64,000 bases of DNA, taken from assembly GCA_937880095.1 (NCBI GenBank), contig CALFLK010000028.1, positions 1-64,000 of the forward strand. Direction: 5' to 3'. Source of the stretch: an uncultured Faecalibacterium sp. Lineage in GTDB: Bacteria; Bacillota; Clostridia; Oscillospirales; Ruminococcaceae. How positions within the stretch are numbered: position 1 is the stretch's first letter; the number at the start of each line of letters is the position of its first letter. Below the pieces are notes generated by a model. It ran no database searches. It saw nothing but the letters and a program-made list of their open reading frames with translations, and was not told the DNA's origin. Shown here piece after piece: positions 59,267 through 64,000 of the stretch. Both the position numbers and the translations under genes were made by a program.

Positions 59267-60193
59267 ATGGAAATTTTGGAATTCATCGTTGAGAAAGAGG
59301 CAGAGGGCGCTCGTCTTGACCGTTTTCTGGCAGGGGAGGACACGGGTCTTTCCCGCAGCGCACTGCAAAATCTGATCGATCAGTGCATGGTACACTGCAA
59401 CGGAAAGTTTGTTGCCAAAAGCTTGAAAGTCAAGGCGGGCGATGTAATTGAAGTGCAGATTCCCAGCGCACGCCCGGTAGAAACGGTTGCACAGGATATT
59501 CCGCTGGATATTGTGTACGAAGACGCACATCTTTTGGTGGTAAATAAACCCAAGGGAATGGTCGTTCACCCGGCACCGGGCAATCCGGATGGTACGCTGG
59601 TCAATGCGCTGTTGTATCATTGCGCGGGTTCGCTGTCCGGTATCGGCGGTGAATTGCGACCCGGTATTGTGCATCGTATTGATAAGGACACCAGCGGCTT
59701 GCTGGTGGTAGCAAAAGATGATGCAACCCATATCGGGCTTTCCCAGCAGATGGCAGTGCATAGTATTCGCCGCATCTATAATTCTGTGGTGTATGGCGGC
59801 ATTTCGCAGGACGAAGGCTTTGTGGAAGCACCGCTGGCGCGTTCCAAAGCGGATCGTAAAAAAATGGCGGTTTATCCTATGGACACGCCGGGAACAAAAT
59901 ATGCATATACAGCCTATTCCGTACTCGACCGTTATGATGGCTTTACACACATCGCCTGTCAGCTGAAAACCGGTCGTACCCACCAGATTCGTGTGCATAT
60001 GGCATCGATTGGGCATCCTGTAGCAGGTGATCCGGTATATGGTCCGCATCGCTGCATCACCAGCCTGAAGGGCCAGTGTCTGCACGCAAAAACGCTGGGC
60101 TTTGTGCATCCGATCACAGGCGAGTATATGGAGTTCGATTCGGAACTGCCGGAGTATTTTACCCATTTCCTGAAAACATTGCACAGGAGGTAA
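59267..60193 (+). CDS. RluD-family pseudouridine synthase
   Basis: 308 residues. N-terminal S4 domain (GARLDRFLAGEDTGLSRSAL), catalytic motif HRIDKDTSGLLVVAK with Asp near 145, and LKTGRTHQIRVHM. It isomerises uridines in 23S rRNA. RluD or the YlyB type fits; target positions are not deducible. Confidence 0.94.
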   Translation: MEILEFIVEKEAEGARLDRFLAGEDTGLSRSALQNLIDQCMVHCNGKFVAKSLKVKAGDVIEVQIPSARPVETVAQDIPLDIVYEDAHLLVVNKPKGMVVHPAPGNPDGTLVNALLYHCAGSLSGIGGELRPGIVHRIDKDTSGLLVVAKDDATHIGLSQQMAVHSIRRIYNSVVYGGISQDEGFVEAPLARSKADRKKMAVYPMDTPGTKYAYTAYSVLDRYDGFTHIACQLKTGRTHQIRVHMASIGHPVAGDPVYGPHRCITSLKGQCLHAKTLGFVHPITGEYMEFDSELPEYFTHFLKTLHRR

Positions 60194-60197
60194 TGCT

Positions 60198-61022
60198 ATG
60201 CGATCCTTGGGAGAAGTGATGGTCGTTGTTGGTCTGGAAGGTGCATTGCTGGATCAAAATGGTCGTATGCCAAGGGCTAACGCAGAGGTGATTCGTCTGT
60301 TTTGCAGCAGAGGCGGTCGGTTTACGGTTGCCTCCAACCGAACACCGGTTTATGTCCAGCAGGTCTTGCGGGATATTCCAGTTACGGAACCGGTTATTTG
60401 CTGCGGCGGTGCAACCATCTATGATGTCAATGCAAAAGAGTACATGGCGCAGCGGATGCTGAATACAAAAGCAGCGGCTGTGATGCTGGATACAATTTTG
60501 ATGGCTTTTCCCAATATGGGCGTAATCATCCAGCGGCAGGATGGCACTTTGTGTGTTGCACGTGCGAATACGTATACCTACGAGTATATGCAGCGGGAAC
60601 GCGCAGCCTATGTGGTTACGCAGGTTTGCGATATTCCCGAGCCGTGGATTCGTGTCATTTTACTGGATAAGTCGAACCAACTGGATCGATTGGAGCAGTA
60701 CGCGGAGCGTCATAACACCAGTGATGAGCTTTCTTTTTCCCGCGCATCGGAAAATGCATTCCACATTCTGGGCAATCATGTTTCCAAGGGATTTGCCCTG
60801 CGTGAGTTAGCAGAGATTTGCGAAATCCAGCAGTCGGATATTTATTCGATTGGCGGCGAGCACGGTGACCAGTCGCTGTTGCAGATGACGGGGCATTCCG
60901 TTGCAATGCCCAGCGCACCGGTTCGTGTGAAATTGGCGGCAGAGCTGGTAACAAGGCTGGAAACCGCAGAAGGGGGAACTGCTGAATTTCTATATCAGCT
61001 GATTAAGGAATATGAAAAGTAA
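60198..61022 (+). CDS. Cof-type HAD-fold protein with degenerate active site
   Basis: 274 residues. The overall pattern is that of Cof/YidA phosphatases: motif II region FTVASNRTP, motif III Lys in HVSKGFALREL, and the end VKLAAELV. Motif I, normally DxDGTLL, reads GLEGALL, so the nucleophile Asp is Gly12 and the acid Asp is Glu14. Motif IV, normally GDxxND, reads GGEHGD. Phosphatase activity is therefore improbable. It follows the RluD-type gene by four bases and overlaps a possible small membrane-peptide gene. Confidence 0.82.
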   Translation: MRSLGEVMVVVGLEGALLDQNGRMPRANAEVIRLFCSRGGRFTVASNRTPVYVQQVLRDIPVTEPVICCGGATIYDVNAKEYMAQRMLNTKAAAVMLDTILMAFPNMGVIIQRQDGTLCVARANTYTYEYMQRERAAYVVTQVCDIPEPWIRVILLDKSNQLDRLEQYAERHNTSDELSFSRASENAFHILGNHVSKGFALRELAEICEIQQSDIYSIGGEHGDQSLLQMTGHSVAMPSAPVRVKLAAELVTRLETAEGGTAEFLYQLIKEYEK

Positions 61023-61119
61023 GAGACCCCTAAAGCGCAAGATAGACGCGGAATTTGTGATGTGGTTTTTACTGGCTTTAGTCACGCTTCTTGTGTTGCT
61101 CTATGTCGTTCCATGTTAA
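61012..61119 (+). CDS. Possible 35-residue single-span membrane peptide
   Basis: ATG 61012 overlaps the end of the HAD-fold gene; AAGGA lies just upstream, but with tight spacing (about 2 bases). The product has a basic N-terminus (MKSKRPLKRK), Asp-Ala-Glu, then a hydrophobic run of about 19 residues (FVMWFLLALVTLLVLLYVV) ending PC. The stop falls at the foot of the terminator hairpin. Its composition is that of a genuine small membrane protein, but no homologue is known to me. Confidence 0.4.
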   Translation: MKSKRPLKRKIDAEFVMWFLLALVTLLVLLYVVPC

Positions 61120-61163
61120 AAAAAATATGCGGCAGCAATTTTTGCTGCCGCATATTTTTTGTT
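61119..61163 (+). terminator. Terminator after the HAD-fold gene
   Basis: Stem AATATGCGGCAGCAA / TTGCTGCCGCATATT followed by T residues. Confidence 0.9.
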
Positions 61164-61320
61164 GAGAGGAAAAAACCGCTTGTTCTTTTTTTTACCATGA
61201 AAATCAGGTATAATAGGATAGAAAAACAATCGGATATCGAGTATCGTAACAGATCAAAGCATAATCTATCTGTCCCTGTAAACACGGGTCAGATAGATTG
61301 TTTTAGAAATGAGGCAAAAA

Positions 61321-63300
61321 ATGGATTTGAATACTGCACGCACCCGCGCAGAGCAGCTGCGCAAGATTTTGGAATATAACAGCCGCCTGTATTACGAACA
61401 GGATGCCCCCGAGATGGAGGACTATGATTATGATATGCTAAATAAGGAGCTGAAAGAAATTGAAGCTGCTTATCCGGAACTGGTAGAGGCATCGTCTCCT
61501 ACGCAGCACGTCGGCGGTCGTGCATCCAGCCGTTTTGCAAAGGTGACCCATGCGGTAAAGATGGAAAGTCTGCTGGATGCTTTTTCGGAACAGGAAATCC
61601 GGGATTTTGACCAGCGTGTGCGTGAATTTGATGTCAAGCCCGAGTATGTGGTTGAAATCAAAATTGACGGATTGTCTTGCAGTCTGGAGTACGAGAATGG
61701 TGTGCTGGTTCGTGCATCTACCCGTGGTGACGGCGTAGTCGGTGAGGATGTTACCGCAAATGTAATGGCAATTCAGTCTATTCCCAAAAAGCTGGAAGGT
61801 GCGCCGGAATTCCTGGAAGTGCGCGGTGAAATTTATATGCCGCATGATGTTTTTTATCATCTGCGGGAGCAGCAGGAACTGGATGGTGTTGCACCCTTCA
61901 AAAACCCGCGAAATGCTGCAGCAGGCAGCTTGCGTCAGAAAGATGCAGCCGTTACCGGCAGCCGTGGACTTGCGATTTTCATCTTTAATATTCAGCAGAT
62001 TCGCGGCAAGGAGCTGCATTCTCACAAGGAGAGCCTAGATTATCTGAAACAGCTGGGTTTGCCGGTATCGCCCCGATACAGCTTGTTTACGGATATTGAA
62101 GATGTGCTGCAGGAAATTCAGGATATCGGCAATCATCGTCAGGACCTGACCTTTGATATGGACGGCGCAGTTGTAAAGGTCAACGATTTCGCACAGCGTG
62201 AACGCATGGGTTCCACCAATAAATTCCCGCGCTGGGCGATTGCATTTAAGTATCCGCCTGAGGTAAAGGAAACCGAACTTCTGGACGTGGAAGTAGCAGT
62301 GGGTCGCACAGGCGTTCTGACACCGACCGCAGTGTTCAATCCAGTTTTTCTGGCAGGTACAACCGTTTCCCGTGCAACGCTGCACAATGAGGACTTTATC
62401 CGTCAGTTCGATTTGCATATTGGTGATACCATTCAGGTGCGCAAAGCAGGCGATATCATCCCGGAAGTGATTGGCGTTTCGGCACGAAAGCCGGGTGCTG
62501 AGCCTTATGTTTTGCCTGCGGTTTGCCCCAGCTGCGGTGAACCGGTCGTACATCTGGCAGATGAAGCGGCACTGCGCTGCATCAATCCGGAATGCCCGGC
62601 ACAGGCATTGCGCAATTTGATTCACTTTGCATCCCGTGACGCAATGGATATTGACGGTTTGGGTACAGCGGTATGCACCCAGCTGACGGAAAAGGATCTG
62701 GTGCACACCGTTGTGGATTTGTATACGCTCACCAAGGAAGATCTGCTGAAGCTGGAAAAATTTAAGGATAAGAGCGCAGAGAATCTGCTCAAGGCAATCG
62801 AAACCAGCAAGGGCAATAATCTGGATAAGCTGATTTTTGGTTTGGGTATTCGCAATATCGGCGATAAAGCAGCAGCACTGCTGGCAGAGCATTTTGGCAC
62901 GATGGATGCATTGTCCACTGCAACAGCAGAACAAATCTGTCAGATTGATGGCTTTGGTGACACCATGGCGCAGAGCTTGATTTCTTTCTTTGAAAAGAAG
63001 GGTACTGCCGATTTGTTGCTTCGCCTGAAAGAAGCAGGTGTCAATATGGAATGGCACGGCGAAAAGAAGACGGATCTTCTTTTGGGCAAAACGCTGGTCG
63101 TGACAGGTACGCTGGAAACCATGTCCCGCAATGAGGCAGAAGCGCTGATTGTGAAAAACGGCGGTAAAGCCAGTGGCTCGGTTTCCAAAAAGACCAGCTA
63201 TGTAGTAGCGGGTGCTGCGGCGGGTTCTAAATTGACCAAGGCACAGACATTGGGCATTCCGGTTCTGACAGAGCAGGAATTTTTGGATATGCTGAAATAA
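61321..63300 (+). CDS. ligA: NAD+-dependent DNA ligase LigA
   Basis: 659 residues. The adenylation Lys is in VEIKIDGLSC (near 110). Next come the OB fold, the zinc finger CPSCGE/CINPEC (about 405-430), HhH repeats and a C-terminal BRCT domain (about 585-659). It seals nicks in replication and repair. I start at ATG 61321, with GAGG six bases upstream. A TATAAT box (61210-61215) lies about 105 bases upstream, without a clear -35 partner. Confidence 0.96.
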   Translation: MDLNTARTRAEQLRKILEYNSRLYYEQDAPEMEDYDYDMLNKELKEIEAAYPELVEASSPTQHVGGRASSRFAKVTHAVKMESLLDAFSEQEIRDFDQRVREFDVKPEYVVEIKIDGLSCSLEYENGVLVRASTRGDGVVGEDVTANVMAIQSIPKKLEGAPEFLEVRGEIYMPHDVFYHLREQQELDGVAPFKNPRNAAAGSLRQKDAAVTGSRGLAIFIFNIQQIRGKELHSHKESLDYLKQLGLPVSPRYSLFTDIEDVLQEIQDIGNHRQDLTFDMDGAVVKVNDFAQRERMGSTNKFPRWAIAFKYPPEVKETELLDVEVAVGRTGVLTPTAVFNPVFLAGTTVSRATLHNEDFIRQFDLHIGDTIQVRKAGDIIPEVIGVSARKPGAEPYVLPAVCPSCGEPVVHLADEAALRCINPECPAQALRNLIHFASRDAMDIDGLGTAVCTQLTEKDLVHTVVDLYTLTKEDLLKLEKFKDKSAENLLKAIETSKGNNLDKLIFGLGIRNIGDKAAALLAEHFGTMDALSTATAEQICQIDGFGDTMAQSLISFFEKKGTADLLLRLKEAGVNMEWHGEKKTDLLLGKTLVVTGTLETMSRNEAEALIVKNGGKASGSVSKKTSYVVAGAAAGSKLTKAQTLGIPVLTEQEFLDMLK

Positions 63301-63305
63301 GTTTC

Positions 63306-63343
63306 AAACGGCTGGTGAAAGATATCGCTAGCCGTTTTTTTTT
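63306..63343 (+). terminator. Terminator of ligA
   Basis: Stem AACGGCT(GG) / (CT)AGCCGTT followed by a long T run. Confidence 0.85.
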
Positions 63344-63415
63344 GATAGGGAAAACCGGTTAAAGTACGCAATGATACAGGCAGAAAACCGGAAATCAGAA
63401 ATTGACAAATAGATG

Positions 63416-63459
63416 AAAAAGAGCTGGCAAAGATCGTTACTTTGCCAGCTCTTTTTTTT
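63416..63459. terminator. Bidirectional terminator
   Basis: Stem AAAAAGAGCTGGCAAAG / CTTTGCCAGCTCTTTTT with loop ATCGTTA. It serves leftward transcripts from the TetR-like locus. Between it and 63599 I see no gene. Confidence 0.85.
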
Positions 63460-63599
63460 AACGAAAATCAAAATCTGCCCAAAAATCGGACAGTTATTTA
63501 TTTTGACAGTACCATATTTCGACTACTTTGTTTATTCTTAAACGAGAGCGGTGAAATAAATAACAAACTGGCAGAACACCTTTTGCGGTGGTGCTTTTG

Positions 63600-64000
63600 T
63601 CAGGCAAAGAAGCGCTCTTTTGCTGCCAGATGAATTGCTTTTGTTGCAAAGTTTGCATCCTTTTTCATTCCGGCACGCACCCAGTCACAAATCAAGCCGA
63701 TAATGGCATGGCTGTAAAAAAGAGCAATCGCTTCTCAGCTTTCGACCGGAATATGAATGTACTCACAGTGCTCGCGCGCTGCTTCCATCAAAAAGACTTT
63801 GTAATAATCAATCAGCAACTGGCGCAGGCAGCGGCAGTCCTGATCGTACAATACGCTTGTATAAAAATCTTTTTCGCGTTTCATTTTTTCGCAGAGCGCA
63901 ATCACACTTTCGGACCAATGGCTCTGGTTCATACAAGGTGTCAGAATCGGCACGATTTCCGTCTGGAAAATCCATTCGATGACAGAGTATTTATCTTTGA
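63600..64000 (-). pseudogene. TetR-type regulator interrupted by an in-frame TGA (5' end outside window)
   Basis: The minus strand reads in one frame from the window edge: KDKYSVIEWIFQTEI, the stretch right after a TetR recognition helix, and on through a helical ligand domain to HIPVES, where TGA occurs at 63737-63735. The same frame then continues as EAIALFYSHAIIGLICDWVR and on to KERFFA and the stop at 63600. The second part is the expected C-terminal helix pair of TetR regulators, so a single stop splits an otherwise intact gene. The product may be truncated by about 45 residues, or the TGA may be a sequencing error. Confidence 0.7.

Noticed and set aside
61062..61379. 106-codon reading frame between the HAD-like gene and ligA
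   Set aside because: It reads through a strong terminator hairpin and into ligA in another frame.
1..64000. CRISPR array, rRNA genes, known anti-phage defence operon
   Set aside because: I saw no regularly spaced repeats, no rRNA sequence and no characteristic defence gene set in the window.

Overview
The window reads as a Gram-positive, spore-forming anaerobe of the class Clostridia. The evidence is a sporulation gene set (spoIIGA-sigE-sigG, yqfC-yqfD, a YlbJ-like protein), Firmicutes gene order (miaB-ymcA-mutS-mutL-miaA, sepF-ylmH-divIVA-ileS), the electron-bifurcating pair NfnAB, a TPP riboswitch before thiT, strong AGGAGG ribosome sites and frequent GTG/TTG starts. An Oscillospirales (Ruminococcaceae-like) host fits best, but that rests on general familiarity, not on a marker gene.

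Layout. (1) 81-317: tRNA-Ala(GGC) with promoter and terminators. (2) About 530-8700: an integrative mobilizable element. It carries a large serine recombinase with a small HTH protein, a short MOBV-type relaxase operon, a split replication module (CHC2 zinc-finger protein plus SF3 helicase) and an XRE regulator translationally coupled to a sigma-70-like factor. The element is rich in inverted repeats. Both its mobilization and replication operons appear to have terminator-like hairpins in their leaders. (3) 8738-12884: a metal-efflux module (ArsR, P1B-ATPase, free HMA metal-binding protein, second ArsR) followed by an orphan AraC regulator. It may be element cargo or a separate insertion. (4) 13006-19542: rlmD, an AraC regulator overlapping a membrane-anchored sugar-binding-like protein, galK, and a PurF paralogue without the catalytic cysteine. 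(5) 20001-22573: a GT-C-like polytopic membrane protein and a small membrane partner. (6) 22735-22810: tRNA-Thr(CGT).

(7) 22884-33984 is a long stretch of core and sporulation genes: ylbJ-like, yqfC, yqfD, phoH, ybeY, era, recO, mutS2, then spoIIGA-sigE-sigG with recognisable developmental promoters. (8) 34041-36198: a GntR regulator-pyrB-pyrI operon. (9) 36313-42657: a GNAT-DUF1653 fusion, a MATE exporter, nfnAB, thiT under a TPP riboswitch, and endonuclease III. (10) 42793-52414: rarA, a PerR/Fur-family regulator with a palindrome over its own promoter, and the tRNA-modification/mismatch-repair cluster. (11) 52442-63300: a membrane-adaptor gene, sepF, ylmH, divIVA, ileS, lspA, an RluD-type synthase, a HAD-fold protein with degenerate active site, and ligA. 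(12) The right edge holds the C-terminal part of a TetR-type regulator split by an in-frame TGA.

The items I would look at first are the regulatory architecture of the mobile element, the two apparent pseudoenzymes (PurF-like and HAD-like), the AraC/binding-protein pair, the GNAT-DUF1653 fusion, the GT-C two-gene unit and the nonsense-interrupted TetR gene. I did not find a clear anti-phage system, CRISPR array or rRNA operon.
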